Shown here: positions 9,993 through 21,846 of the stretch, piece by piece
Numbering within the stretch: position 1 is the stretch's first letter
Layout: each line of letters starts with the position of its first letter
Source: Tachypleus tridentatus
Taxonomy: Eukaryota > Arthropoda > Merostomata > Xiphosura > Limulidae
Direction of reading: 5' to 3'
Length of the DNA stretch: 64,000 nucleotides
Assembly: GCF_004210375.1 (NCBI RefSeq)
Contig: NC_134834.1
Coordinates: forward strand, 138,107,009 to 138,171,008
The notes under the pieces: model-generated
Database searches by the model: none
Seen by the model: only the letters and a program-made list of their open reading frames with translations
What the model was told of the DNA's origin: nothing
Program-made: the position numbers and the translations under genes

Positions 9993-11356
9993 CAATAAAA
10001 TACTCGTTAAGTACAACAAATTGTAAACTACGTACTTATTCCTTTATTCGAACTTGTATCCACCATAAATCTATATGATCATAATAAGCAATAAGTTATG
10101 TAATTGATACTTGAAACCGTTGGTACTTGGTAAAACTCCATAATTACAGAATTTATTAATTCTGTAATAAATTATGTTCTATTTTACAGCCTTAGAAAAT
10201 ATTTTGTTAATTAACTTGTAGAGATTAATATCTGGAATTTTGTAATGGTGAATAACTAGAATATTGTAACGATCGTACATACCGAATTTTAGCATTTCTA
10301 TATCTCTAAATGAAATAATTTTCTTTCACCTTTTTTCTTGAGGGAAATTTGCTTCATACCATCAAATTTCTTTGTGATATGCATTCATATTTTACTTGCA
10401 GCATAACAGATAAGTCAAATTTCAGGTTTTAATGACAAGCATGATAAAGAATAATATCAAGGCAGAAGACTATCGAAACGTTGTCCTCTACACTTGTGTC
10501 TTCATAACAGGCAGTTGCCGTTCATTCTACAAAGTTTCATCATGAGTACTCTACCTAAACAATCTGTCAAAGAATAAGCATGATATAAATTGTCATTTAA
10601 TCAAACTAGGTACGAGATGCTAATTGTTTATATGTTTATGTCCCTTTTTTGTTTGGTTATTTTAATTCTGTTCTTATCCAATTAATTCCTCTAAAATTAT
10701 ATTTTTTTCACTGAAATGTGGCACATTTTAGTACTGAATATATTATTCTGTAAATATGTGTTGCGAAAAAGTACAAAGTACAAATTTCTCGCTCACAGTT
10801 CCAAAGTCCTCGTTCACCACAAGTGAAGTTCATGACCTTTATTACTTACTACCTTTACAGTTGGCCCAAGCGTTGCGAAAGTTATTTACAAAACTCATAA
10901 TTGCAAGGAAACTCTGGAAATTTCGGCACAAGCACTGAACATTTTAAGTGTAGTCTGAAGCTCTTCATTGGATCACCAGTATGTTTGTGGGTCTGTTACA
11001 CAATATATCGGGTGTTTGATAACTTTAATGGTCACAGCACATGCTTAATAACAAACCAAATGTACTCCGTGTTACACTTGTATTTGTAGATAATGAGAAA
11101 TACAATAAAGCTTGTGTGTATTTTAACTTTTCATAAAAAACTCTATAACCTATGCCTGATTGCCATAGTGAAAATTTGTTTTTACTTACTCAAAAAAAAA
11201 AACTTAACAAAAAAAAACAAGAAACACTGGTTAACCCTGTGTCAGGGTTTTGGATTTTAGAGTTGGCGAGCCGGATTCAAATCTGTGCGATACAAAAAAA
11301 TACTTTCCTTCCCAAATTTAGTTGAAAATGTGTTTATAGGAGATACAATCAATCCA
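9993..11356. other. No gene recognised
   Basis: AT-rich. At 10463-10500 the words AGAAGACTATCGAAACGTTG recur as in other Penelope-like ends of the window. Otherwise nothing is seen. Confidence 0.35.
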
Positions 11357-11624
11357 GCCCGGCATGGCCAGGTGGGTTAAAGCGTTCGACTCGTAATCTG
11401 AGGGTCGTGGATTCGAATCCCCGTCACACCAAACATTCTCGCTCTTTCAGCCGTGGGGGCGTTACAGTGTCAATCCTACTATTCTTTGGTACAAAAATAG
11501 CCCAAGAGTTGGCGGTGGGTAGTGGTGACTAGTTGCCTTCCCTCTAGTCTTACACTGCTAAATTAGGGACGGCTAGCGCAGACAGCCCTCGAGTACCTTT
11601 ACGCGAAATTCAAAAACAAAAAAC
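11357..11624 (+). repeat. SINE family A (tRNA-derived)
   Basis: Head GCCCGGCATGGCCAGGTGGG (A-box), anticodon-like loop CTCGTAA, B-box ATTCGAATCCC, then the family body (AGCCCAAGAGTTGGCGGTGG, TAGTCTTACACTGCTAAATT, GGGACGGCTAGCGCAGA) and an A-rich tail. The loop would present a CGT (Thr-type) anticodon, so a tRNA-Thr-like origin is inferred. About ten more copies lie in the window. Confidence 0.9.
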
Positions 11625-12168
11625 AATCAGTTTTTTAACTTGAATAATGGATGATAGATTGCTGATAACTGGCTGCTTTCCTTTAGTCAGTAGTTCAAGG
11701 TTAGGGACAATGGCAGACATAAAATACATACACAAATACCTTCTTTTAATTGTGTTTTAAATTACGATTTGATAAAATAACTGTACCCCGTAACAGTATA
11801 AAAACAAAATCTGCGTCACTTAATATGTATGAGGATGCTTTATTTAACTGCCTTATATGGGATTCATGCCTAGTATCGATTTAGGTTTTGGATAGCTAAT
11901 AACAGATAAGTTGGTTTGTAGTTGGTATTTGTACTTCTCTTCTCTTCTTTTTTTTTTTTTGGGAGGGAAAGGGTTACCTGCAAACTGCATTTTTTTGACT
12001 AAAATATACATTTTTCCTTTTCTAATTGTCTCACCAAATGATAACTACAAATATTTTGCAGTATTGCCTAAAACTTAATCCTAAAACATAGAACACTGAA
12101 TGCAAAAAGTAAAGAGAAAATTGCATAAAGCCAAATAAACCACTCAAATAATATTAGTTATGCCTTAA
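11625..12168. other. No feature recognised
   Basis: AT-rich spacer with a T-run near 11948. Confidence 0.3.
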
Positions 12169-12586
12169 GGCATGTTTTTCAAACTATGCTCCGCGGAGCC
12201 CTTGGGCTCCACGAGGAAATTTTAGAATGTTAATATTTTTCCTAAAACTGTAAAATTGAATGAGAATACGCTGTACAAAAAAGTAAAATATATCTTTAAT
12301 ATAACGCGTTTATCGCGCATTGGGCCTTTTAATATTTTCAACTGCCTAACGCCAGACGATTTTATTTAGTTTAGTGGAAGTTCTCGCGGTGAAAGTGTTA
12401 ATACAATCTCAATTAACTTCGACAGTGGCACCACTGGTTGCTAGTAGATATAGCACCATTCTCAAAATCGCGTGCGTTATTAGAAATGCAAGACAGTCCA
12501 GTAATTTTCGTATGAAACATCGGTCAACCCTGGGCAGTGATGCCAACTGTCTTTTAAAAGCCAAAGCTAGATTAGCGACTAAATCT

Positions 12587-12854
12587 CAAACAAAATGAAA
12601 GAAAATGAAACATGACTTCATAGCTGAAATTTGTCCAAATTTGAAACATTGTGGTGCAATTAGATGCAGTGTCAATTGCTTCAATTTCAAAGTATATTTA
12701 TATGAAGTATAATTATATTTATGATAATTATAATTGGTAATTGTTAGGTTAGGTTAGATTCGTTGTAGGTTAATTAGGCAAACTTGGTACCAATGAAATT
12801 GTTGACGTCATACGCCCGCATGACGTCACGTTTCATTTTGTTTCATTTCGTTCG
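12587..12854. mobile_element. MITE nested in the hAT 5' region
   Basis: Inverted repeats of about 30 bases: CAAACAAAATGAAAGAAAAT on the left and, read in reverse from the right, CGAACGAAATGAAACAAAAT, both continuing GAAACxTGAC. Direct repeats AAATCT lie immediately outside (12581-12586 and 12855-12860). The 268-bp interior has no frame. Superfamily unresolved; a 6-base target site was not matched to a class. Confidence 0.7.
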
Positions 12855-13195
12855 AAATCTAGACGTACATTCATGTCATATCTGGATTACTATTTTGTTA
12901 TTTGGCTCAAAATTTTCTGTTAAAAGATATAAAAAATTATAAAAGTAATAGGTTACCCTTTTCCTTTAGAAAAATGTATTCTAGCAGCTTAGCCTTTTTT
13001 CCACAAAATTTTATTCCTGACTTAGTTATGGCAACACTGATTTTAGGTCAGCATGTCATTGTGTTGTGATAAAACTCAAGTTATTGAACGAGTTTTCACT
13101 AAGAAGCTATTTTGTGTCCGTGAAAATACTTTTGATGTGCCAAAGATATAAACATACGTTTTTAGACAAATTAATAATTAGTTTTTACCTTTATA

Positions 13196-13789
13196 ATGGA
13201 TAAGTGGCTGAATATCAGTAATAAATCTGATACGAGAAAAAATCTTCCTGGGCCTAGGTCTAACACGAATTCATCGGGGTTATCGTCGTGTACAAGTACT
13301 TCAACGTAGGATGTTGCAAGAAGTACCGAAACAAGAAAGTATGATGAAAGTTTTATTGAATATGGTTTTACATGAACAGGTAATGAAGATGAACCAAGTG
13401 GGTTTTGTGTTGAATGTGGAACAATGTTGAGTAACAGTAGTTTGTATCCAGCAAAGTTAAAACGTCATCTAGAAACTAAACACTCCCAATTAAAAAATCC
13501 AACTTCTGAGTATTTCAAAAGAAAGTATTTGCAATTAAATGCAAGGAAAGCAACATTTCGTTCGTTTTTCCATCAGGACAACAAAGGTGCCCTTATTGCT
13601 TCATATCGTGTTAGTTACCGTATTGCAAAAGCAGGTGAATCTCACACAATTGCAGAAGATTTGATAAAACCATGCGCAAAAGATTTGATAGAGTGCACGA
13701 TCGATGAGAAAGTTCTTAAAAACATTAACGCTATGCCCCTTTCTGACAACTCGGTCTCTCGAAGAATCAAGGATATGTCAGCAAATTGA
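13196..13789 (+). pseudogene. hAT transposase N-terminal region (broken)
   Basis: Single frame from ATG 13196 to the stop at 13787, interrupted by two in-frame stops. The uninterrupted part 13424-13789 covers the end of the BED finger and the RIAK...IAEDLIKPCAKDLI segment typical of ZBED5-like hAT transposases. Not expected to be functional. Confidence 0.75.
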
Positions 13790-14160
13790 TAAACGGAGTT
13801 AATAAGGCGAGTAAAAGGGTGTCCAACTTTTTCACTTCAGATGGATGAATCTAGAGATGTTGCAGGTTATGCGATGTCGCTTGTGTTTATTCGCTATATT
13901 CACAAAGCTGTTTTTGAAGAAGACGTGCTAATATACAAACCTTTGCCAACTCAAACAACAGTCTAAAAAATATTTAAACTGATCGGTTTATTTATGGAAG
14001 AACATGAGATCCAATGGAAGCTTTACTCAAGTATTTGCACTGATGGCGAAACAGCTATGATTGGAAATTTTTCAGGCGCAGTGGGACGCATAAAATTTTA
14101 TAAAATCAAAGCTACTCAATGCGAGGTTCTTCAGTTTACGCTGTGAGGATATGGGAAGTT

Positions 14161-14682
14161 TGCATGAAAAGTCCACCTAGATAGTTTCATCGGCTTCACA
14201 ACACCTTTTGAAAAATAACTTACTTTTCTTTATCTCTGGTATGAATGGAAAGGCATGTTTCTTACTCTGTTTTGGTATTGTCACTTATTTTAGGTTTAGT
14301 AATGGTATCTTAAAGATGAGCTTACTGTTGAAAGTTTCAGTCAATTTCTTTTCTGTAACAAATGAGTGGCAGTTATGTGAAGAAAGACATTCAGTCCTGA
14401 CCAGATTGGGTTCAAGAACCCTAGACTGTACAAGCATATATCGAAGATGAATGTATTTTGTCTATGAATACACAAGTAGTATTCTATGGTTGACCAGCAA
14501 TGTTTTTACAGTGCTACTGCTCATCAACTATGGTTTAAGAAAAAGTGCAAGTAATACACTATTTTCTGTTCAAAAATTAGGCAGCACTTTTTTAACAGTT
14601 ACTGCATGATTGCTGTTATAGTCTTTGGCTGAAAGATTGGAGTAGGTGAAGGAACAAAACAAACAAGAATAGTTTCATTACC
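14161..14682. other. No recognised feature after the hAT
   Basis: AT-rich. The hAT right end was looked for here and not found. Confidence 0.3.
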
Positions 14683-14755
14683 AGTGATGATAAGAGCACA
14701 GATAGCCCACTGTATAGCTTTGTACTTAATTACAAAAAAACGAAACAACAAACAC
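14683..14755 (+). repeat. SINE family C, 3' fragment
   Basis: Contains GAGCACAGATAGCCCACTGT, AGCTTTGTACTTAATTA and an A-rich end. The tRNA-like head is missing. Confidence 0.6.
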
Positions 14756-14888
14756 ATGATTTAAATCACTAAAACGAAACTTGATTGGTTTCAAATGATA
14801 AAAAGTTAAAACATAACAAATGCTTTTTTTTTAAAAAAAACCTCTTTAATTTAAATTTCTATCAAATTTAAGCAGTCCTGTGAATTGG

Positions 14889-15161
14889 TTTGTTTTGTTT
14901 TGAATTTCGCGCAAAGCTACACGAGGGCTATCTACACTAGCCGTCCCTAATTTAGCAGTATAAGACTAGAGGGAAAGCAGCTAGTCATCACCGCCCACCG
15001 CCAACTCTTGGGCTACTCTTTTACCAACGAATAGTGGGATTGACCGCCACGTTATAATGCTCCCACGGCTGAAAGGGCGAGCGTATTTGGTGTGACGGGA
15101 ATTCAAACCCGCGACCCTCGGATTACGAGTCGAGTACCTTAACCAACTGGCCTCGCAGGGA
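14889..15161 (-). repeat. SINE family A
   Basis: Minus-strand family A copy, tail (GTTTTGTTTTGAATTTCGCG in plus sense) to head. The body and tRNA-like head are recognisable end to end. Confidence 0.88.
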
Positions 15162-15839
15162 CACGGGAAACGGATTTACCTTATTCCAACCAGAAGTTTT
15201 ATCATAACGAAAAGCGTTAAATTTTACAGTTATTTGTCACGTGTATTGCTCTCGAATTCAATCTGTACAGACTCTATGATGAGCTGTACTAACTAAAATA
15301 ATCATTGAGCAGTCAGTTTCCCGGATGTTGGATACAACAATAGAAAGGACATCCTGTCGACTCTATGAACAGTAAATTGAAACGGCTCTGTCGAAGGATA
15401 ATTATGGTTTGACAGAAAAGTTTGCCCTCCTCATCCATGATCTGTGTCTGCAAGTATTTTGTGACAAAATAAAGAAATCAGAGTTATTAAGAAATTGTCT
15501 GAGAAAATAAAAAGCTTAAACGGTCTTGTATAATTAGAAAACGTTTAATAAATGTTTTCCAATATTCAATTTTAAAAAATATTTGAATTAAAAATTAAAA
15601 TAACTCCATGTAAAAAACTAAGCATAAAACATATTGATTGGATTTGCTCGTCTATTAGACTTTTTCTCGACAACTTTGTTACAATATTACGTTCTTCAGT
15701 AGTTTTATCTATTTCTTTAAGTGATACTTCTACATAAAATGTATAAATAAAGCAACTGAGACATTTAACTGAATAATTTAACCAACTATAATACACAAAT
15801 CTTTTTAATCTGAACTACGAGAGATAACTTAATTTACAA
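15162..15839. other. No gene recognised
   Basis: AT-rich DNA between a SINE and the decayed tandem array. Confidence 0.3.
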
Positions 15840-16207
15840 CAGTAATATTTTATTATTTTATTTATAAAGGTACAACTAATATACTTGTAAACTGCAAACA
15901 ACACTCTCATTTATCTCTTTTCTTTTAAAAGGAATTAAATTAAACACAGTAGTTGTATAATTACACAGTTGTACACTAGTAGTATTTTATTATTTAGTTT
16001 AACAAAAATTCCCAGTTTCGTATTTTTCATTATAAAAATTCAATTTGACGCAGTGCCTAATTCTCATATAGTAGAGAGGATGGGGATTTCCAAACACAAC
16101 AAAAGTTACAGATTCAGTTTTACCCTGGCAGTTTCTATTGGTTTATTTAACAAGGTACAAATAATATACCTTGAAACTTACAAACAATTCTTGTTTTCTC
16201 AATTTTT

Positions 16208-16323
16208 GTTGTGTCTTCTTATAACAAAGCCACTTTGCGCTATCTGCTGTGTCAACCGAGGAGAATCGAACCCCTGATTCTAGCGTTGTAAATCCAAAAA
16301 CTTACCGCTGTCCCAGCGGGGGA
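16208..16323 (-). repeat. SINE family B in the tandem array
   Basis: Minus-strand family B: plus sense TCTTATAACAAAGCCACTTT, then GAATCGAACCCCTGATTCTA and CAGCGGGGGA. Confidence 0.85.
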
Positions 16324-17057
16324 CTTATTTTTATTTTAAGTAGTTGTAACCAATGTTTTTTTCCTTTTTTTAGCAACGTACAACGATAATACCTTGTAAA
16401 ATACAAACAATTCGGATATTTATATTTTTATTAATTTGCGTAATAGGAATTGAATTATGCTAAACAGCTCTGTCATTATATATATATATATTAGTGCGGA
16501 TGAATATTTTTGTGCTATTCAGGCCCTAAAGCACTAATTTTATTATAAGAATTTTGAATTACTTCGTTTAGCAAAATAAAGTGAGTATACCTCGTGAATT
16601 GCAAACGATTTCTAATTTTATATTTCTTATTAAAAGGGTGCAAAGTGGATGTATTAATATATTGTAGGGAAGATAGGAACTTCTGTACCATTCCTACGCT
16701 GAAGAGTAAGGTGTATTTAGGCTGTTGTTTGATTCTGTTATCAAACCAAAACACGATGAATATATATGATGAAGTAAGAACAACTTCTGTGTTTTATTTC
16801 TAATGAAGAGGAATTCAATTTAACCTAATAGCTACCATACCAACGCTAAATTGTTAGGCGAACCCAAACATTTGTTTTTAAATTCTATTATTTAAAAAAA
16901 TGCCTAGAATCTACACTTTAAATTAGTAACATTTATTTGGTATAGTGTTTTTTTATTAAGAAGAGCTGAATTTGATTCAATGGCAATATTACTGTACAGT
17001 AGAAGGAATGGGCATTTCTGTGCCATTCATACGTTAAGTAGTTCGTCGTACCCACGA

Positions 17058-17332
17058 AGGCCCTACATGGACGGTTGGGTTAAGGCGTTCGACTCGTAAT
17101 CTGAGGTTCGCGGGTTCGAATCCCCATCGCATCAAACATGCTCGCCCTTTCAGCCGTGGGGGCGTTATAAAGTGACGATCAATCCCACTATTCGTTGGTA
17201 AAAGAGTAGCCCAAGAGTTGACGGTGGGTGGTGATGACTAGCTGCCTTTCCTCTAGTCTTATACTGCTAAATTAGGGACGGCTAGCGCAGATAGCCCTCG
17301 AGTAGCTTTGCGCAAAACTCCAAAACAAACAA
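17058..17332 (+). repeat. SINE family A in the tandem array
   Basis: Head starting GGCCCTACATGGACGGTTGG, B-box GTTCGAATCCC, full body and an A-rich tail. Confidence 0.88.
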
Positions 17333-17803
17333 GCACCTAGGAAATTTCTTTTATTTTATTATTGAGCGAAAATATATTCTAAATTACAAATAATTCTTGC
17401 ATTTGCTTTGTCTTATTAATATGAGTTGAATTTGGCACAGTGGATGTATAATTCTCTGCCACTTGGCGATAAGGGTCGATTATAAAATGTTATTTTGTAC
17501 ACTTTCTAGCACGATACAAAGAGTTTTCCTCGTAAAGTACATACAATTCCTTCTTTAAAATTTTTATTAAAAGGAATTGAACTATACCTGGTGATTATAC
17601 TATCATATAGCAGGGAAGATGAAGACTTGTGTATCACTCGGACTGTAAAGGTTGAGTGTGCTATAGCATAATTTTTATTATTTTATTAAGCAAGGTATAA
17701 AGTTTGCTTTTTTTCCTTTTTTCAGAGATGTAAGATTTGAAACAATGACTGTATTACAATATAGTACAGAAAAACTAATGCTTCGGTGCCATTTTGGTGT
17801 ACA

Positions 17804-17923
17804 GTGTGTGTGTTTTTCTTATAGCAAAGCCACATCGGGCTATCTGCTCAGCCCACCGAGGGGAATCGAACCCCTGATTTTAGCTTTGTAAATCCGGAGA
17901 CATACCGCTGTACTAGCGGGGGG
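17804..17923 (-). repeat. SINE family B with 14-bp target duplication
   Basis: Nearly complete family B copy on the minus strand. The direct repeat CATTTTGGTGTACA flanks it at 17790-17803 and 17924-17937, which proves retroposition into the array unit. Confidence 0.92.
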
Positions 17924-18086
17924 CATTTTGGTGTACAAATGGCTGGTTATCCCCTGACAGTAACCTTATTCTTTTATGTATCATGGTATAAATAACACAC
18001 CTTGTAAATTACAAATAATTCCTACCTTTAGCTTTATTAAAAAGTGGATTAAATAATCACTGTAGACATATAACATAAAGTTGTTT

Positions 18087-20077
18087 GGTTAATTGTTTAG
18101 TATTTATTGGCGCAAAGCAACTAGGCTATCTGAATTAAACAACTTGTAAAAATGGGTAGGGTGAGAGGATTATAAAAGGTAAAACTAAATCAAGGTAAAA
18201 ACAAAACAACGTCCAAAAGTTGAATAAAAGAGTCAAAGCTTTATAAAGATGCAAAGACAGGGTGAACACGTGCCAGTTGACCAGTAGTGCCACCTCTTCA
18301 TGCACTCATTCATCACATAACCTCTCATTCCAGTATAAAGAAAACTGCCAAAAGTGACTACTGACAGGTTTCATAAATGTTTTCTGTAAGGAAAGACATA
18401 AAGGATGATATGAATCAAACAAGATCTTAATGTCACCTATATTAGAACGGAAACCTCGACAATTCCACTGCATCAATGTGGCCATTTTTATTTAGGTGCA
18501 GGAGAACTAGGTAGAAAACCCTTTGGTTTACGACCACACTGTTTGTCTTTATTAAAAGGAGATCAATAGACGACCATGAATTCTTCTGTGAGTCGAGTGA
18601 GCTGGTCTCTGTCAGTAGGTGTAGATTCCAGCGACTGAGAGCGTGAATGTATAATCGTTCTACATCACAAAGCCAAAGAAGATGGACCCAAGCAGAAGCC
18701 AGAAGCAGGAGCCGAAGAAAAATTAATCTTTTAGAAACACACAATGATCTGTCTGCTTTTTCACTGTAGCAGTGGAATGCAGCACAGCAGCAATGTCCAA
18801 ATTGGAGTTGAAGGCAATAACTTTCAATCCTCAGGGTAAAAAATGTTGTTAATTATTTCCAAATGCTATAGCTCTTTCCCCTCCACCCACGTTGATCAAG
18901 AACGAAATTAAGAAGTTAATGCAGTGTGGTTTCAGTTCGTACTCGTAGGCATCGTGCTCTTTGGTGCCAGGACAAGCACACAATTTAAAACTACGATATG
19001 ATGCCTTGAATTGACCTAACCACTGAAAACATTGGAGATGGTTAGAAATGTGGGAAAACCTTACAATTAAAATAACCTGCCTGAACAGAGACAGTGGATG
19101 TGGCGATGCAAACGTCAAAATTAAGGCATTGGTCTGCGGTATAATTCCATTCTTGCGAGAGGAGATATGGTGCACAGCAGAAACACCTTGATTGGAGAAA
19201 CCAGCAAGGATTTCTGACTGAGATATTCTTCAAATCCCTCTCAACGATCATTCCTCGGGAGAAATTCAGAATAAAATGGGTAATAATCTAAAGGAATATA
19301 TTCCTAATGGCCTAGGAATTCAGGAGGAATTCGTTGTGTTTTGGGGTAGATGTTTCTATCAAGATGTCTCCAGAACGTAATCAGTGATGACGAGAAAACC
19401 CACTTGTAAAAAAAAAATATGTATGTAAAAACGTTTTTACATATATATTTTTCTCCAGAACGTAGTTTCTTCACGTATTTGGGAGAGCCAGCAAGTCCTT
19501 TTAATACCTTTTGGATGAAAAAGGAAGACAATTGCCTGATAAGAATTTGTCTGACAAAGAGTGTAGAATTAAAAATCGTGGGATAGGTTCTAATTGTGGT
19601 GGTGATCTCATAACAGAGTCGTCTATGCGTGGTCGTCTACCAATTCGTTGTTATATTCATTTCATTTTTTTCTAGGATTGAGGAATCCATTGTACAGAAA
19701 GCAAGATTCAGTGCCAACTAACCCCACTCACCATGGATTCCTACGAGGGGATGCACTACAATGTCAAACAAAGACACTGCAGCAATACTAATGTTTCGTT
19801 AGTACTATATCCTAACACCAGCATCAGATATCATGTCCAATGCCCAACACTGGCACTTAGTTGACTCCAGTACAGAAAGGTCAGCTGATTGACTCTGGGG
19901 CGTACACCCGAAGACTATCAGTCTACAGGAATTCAAGGCCAAAGTGATGTATTGGGGTCACGGGTCGCTACGCAAGGCAAACACGTATATTGACGTTCAG
20001 ATCTCAGAGGAGATAAACTGAAAAGACAGAACCTTCTCTGGGAGGTCCTCTCACTATGTAAAAGCATCCACACCGAT
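18087..20077 (-). mobile_element. I/Jockey-group LINE: ORF1 plus ORF2 start, internally deleted
   Basis: On the minus strand an ORF1 relic runs from about 19750 to 18500. It has PFFIQKVLKGLAGSPK-like and IPQTNALILTF blocks and a worn zinc-knuckle region (LRCFQ...C..CGTKEHDAYE...HCIN). It is followed near 18480 by the start of an endonuclease ORF2 (MATLMQWNCRGF, then LFDSYHPLCLSLQ). The endonuclease breaks off near 18230. The sequence then passes directly into the 3' tail (GTTGTTTxxxxCAGATAGCC, then GTTGCTTTGCGCCA) shared with the LINE ending at 30898, so the rest of endonuclease, reverse transcriptase and RNase H is deleted. Many stops and frameshifts. Confidence 0.75.
19380..19451. mobile_element. 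72-bp hairpin retroposon insertion in the LINE
   Basis: The 13-base repeat TCTCCAGAACGTA flanks the insert at 19367-19379 and 19452-19464. The insert contains GATGACGAGAAAACCCACTT and a perfect hairpin TATGTAAAAACGTTTTTACA. The same words occur in the element at 28073-28248. It may be a terminal piece of a Penelope-like element or a very short SINE. Confidence 0.65.
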
Positions 20078-20725
20078 AAGATAATACCAAGAACAGGTAT
20101 TTCTGTCCCATTCAAACGGTTTATTGTACCAAGGCAGTTATTTCTTTTATTCAACAATGTTTAAAGATTGTAAACCACAAACAATTTCTGCTGTGTTATT
20201 ATAAAGTACATGGGAAAGACTATTCTGTATCAAAAGAAGCTCAATTGTTTATTGTACCTGATCGTATGCACCCATTTAACAAGATTGTACCTTGTCAATT
20301 ACAAAGAACTATTGCATTTCGTTTTTAAGAGTTGAGTTATGCACCGTAGCACTAAATAGTACAATGCAGCTTCTGTTCCATTTACACACACTTTTTTCTT
20401 TTGCAAATATACTACCATATAAACTGATAAAATTCTTTTGATTATTAAGAGAAGTAGAATTACTCACAGTGTATTTAAATTATTATATAAAAGAGGGTGC
20501 AGACACATCATTGTTACTGAGAATGGTTAGTTGTTTCCTAATACCTTTTGCAGTTTTGTTTATTAAATACAAACAATATACATTGAAAGTTACAAAATAT
20601 TCCAGCTTGTTTTGTTGTTGTTTTTATATAAAAATAGTTGAATTTCTTACAGGTTATGTATTGTTATGTGGTAGACGGCATGGATACTTCCCTGCCACTC
20701 ACAGAACAATTTCCCCAGTTGAAGA

Positions 20726-21846
20726 TTAATTAAAGTTTAATTTTCGCGCATAGAATCAGCAGCGGATTCTCAACCGAGGTAATTTCATTGGTTGTTTCTG
20801 TTTCCTTTCTGCAAATTATCCTTGTTTGTCAATCTCCCATTCTGTTCTTCTGAATAGCCTGAAATGAATGTGCTCATGCCATTCTCGTCATAAAGTATTG
20901 TAGAGTTTCTTTTGACCTCAACATGTTAACCTGACCAAAACGCGGTCATTTTGAGCAATAGTTTTTTTAGTGTCTACCGGTATACTTTCCTGTGGTTCGA
21001 CGACGTTTGAATATTCTTGGTATAGTACAATGGGAATACCCTGCTATACTAGCAAGGTGCATTTGTTCCATACCATTTCTGGACAGTTGAACAGTTTGAC
21101 GCCCTATAACTTATAGCACATAACGAGGTATGACCCTACACAAAGAACAGAGAAATCGTCTGAACAAAGCTTTGATCTGTTTCGAAAAATATTATACCAA
21201 ACGTACACCCTTTTATACAAAGCAAATGACTGTGTGTGTGTATGCATGTGTTTTGACGAAGAAATGCTCAAAACTTGTATGAACTAGAATTACAACTTGA
21301 ACATGTTTATCGATCATATGTCAATATCATTGTTATTTTCGTTAATAATGATGCTTTATTTTACTAATTAACTAATTTACTGTACGTTATATTCTTAATG
21401 TACTTTACTGAAAAAAAAAGTATAGCTGGCATTCAGAAAATGACGATAAGACCAAATCGTGTAGCCAAGCTGAGCTAGTAAAGCAGCATTTGAAGATTTA
21501 ATGCTATGACATTGAACCTTTTAACTACAAATACTGCATATACCCAACATAATATATTAAATTAAAATAATCAAGTTTCAATACACCCACGAAATTAACT
21601 GTTAACGCTCGCCATGTCCGTTTGGTATGGGTCTTTCTCTGTGACGTCCAGGACCCATTTTCTTTGTTGTCGACCTCTCTTTCTACAACCTTATACCCTG
21701 TCCTCGATCAAAGTTCTTTCAATATTATATGTTCTGATAATATATCCAAATTCTTGACACTTTATTTTTTATATTTCTGCTTTTAGGGTACGCTTTATTT
21801 TGGCATTTTCCAATATTTCCCGATTTGTTTTACACTCTCAACAATC
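20726..21846. other. No gene recognised
   Basis: AT-rich with a short (TG)n near 21230. Nothing else stands out. Confidence 0.35.

Larger units (their letters stand above)
12169..14160 (+). mobile_element. hAT (Charlie/ZBED-like) DNA transposon, 5' part
   Basis: The left end (12171-12225) has the hAT-type sequence CAAACTATGCTCCGCGGAGC. The transposase begins at ATG 13196 (MDKWLNISNKS). It continues with a BED-type zinc finger (CVECGTMLSNS, then LKRHLETKHS), the domain start IASYRVSYRIAKAGESHTIAE, MPLSDNSVSRRI, and the catalytic-core blocks QMDESRDVAGYA and ICTDGETAMIGN. In-frame stops occur near 13307, 13373 and 13787. After about 14100 the frame shifts into an LRCEDMGSLH block and then the similarity ends, so the C-terminus and right inverted repeat are missing. 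It is related to the hAT at 54249-57290. Confidence 0.8.
15840..20725 (+). repeat. Heavily decayed tandem array of ~200-bp units
   Basis: A loosely conserved module recurs in one orientation at about 15867, 16152, 16374, 16568, 17350, 17512, 17690, 17975, 20150, 20280 and 20560, with partial units near 16000, 16900 and 20400. Its parts in order are: TTATTxAxCAAGGTACAAAT, ACCTTGTAAATTACAAACAA, TTCTTATTAAAAGGAATTGA, CACAGTGGATGTATxA, TATAGTAGGGAAGATGG and CTTCTGTGCCATTCxTACG. Spacing is about 150-220 bases after removing insertions. SINEs (16208, 17058, 17804) and a LINE (18087-20077) interrupt it. Identity between units is low, so the array is ancient. Period and boundaries are estimated by eye. 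Confidence 0.6.

Noticed and set aside
12744-12757. Arthropod telomere repeat (TTAGG) as an interstitial telomere
   Set aside because: Fewer than three units, located inside a MITE; chance occurrence is enough.
16293-16323. GGGG-containing palindromic word as regulatory site
   Set aside because: It is the head of a family B SINE.
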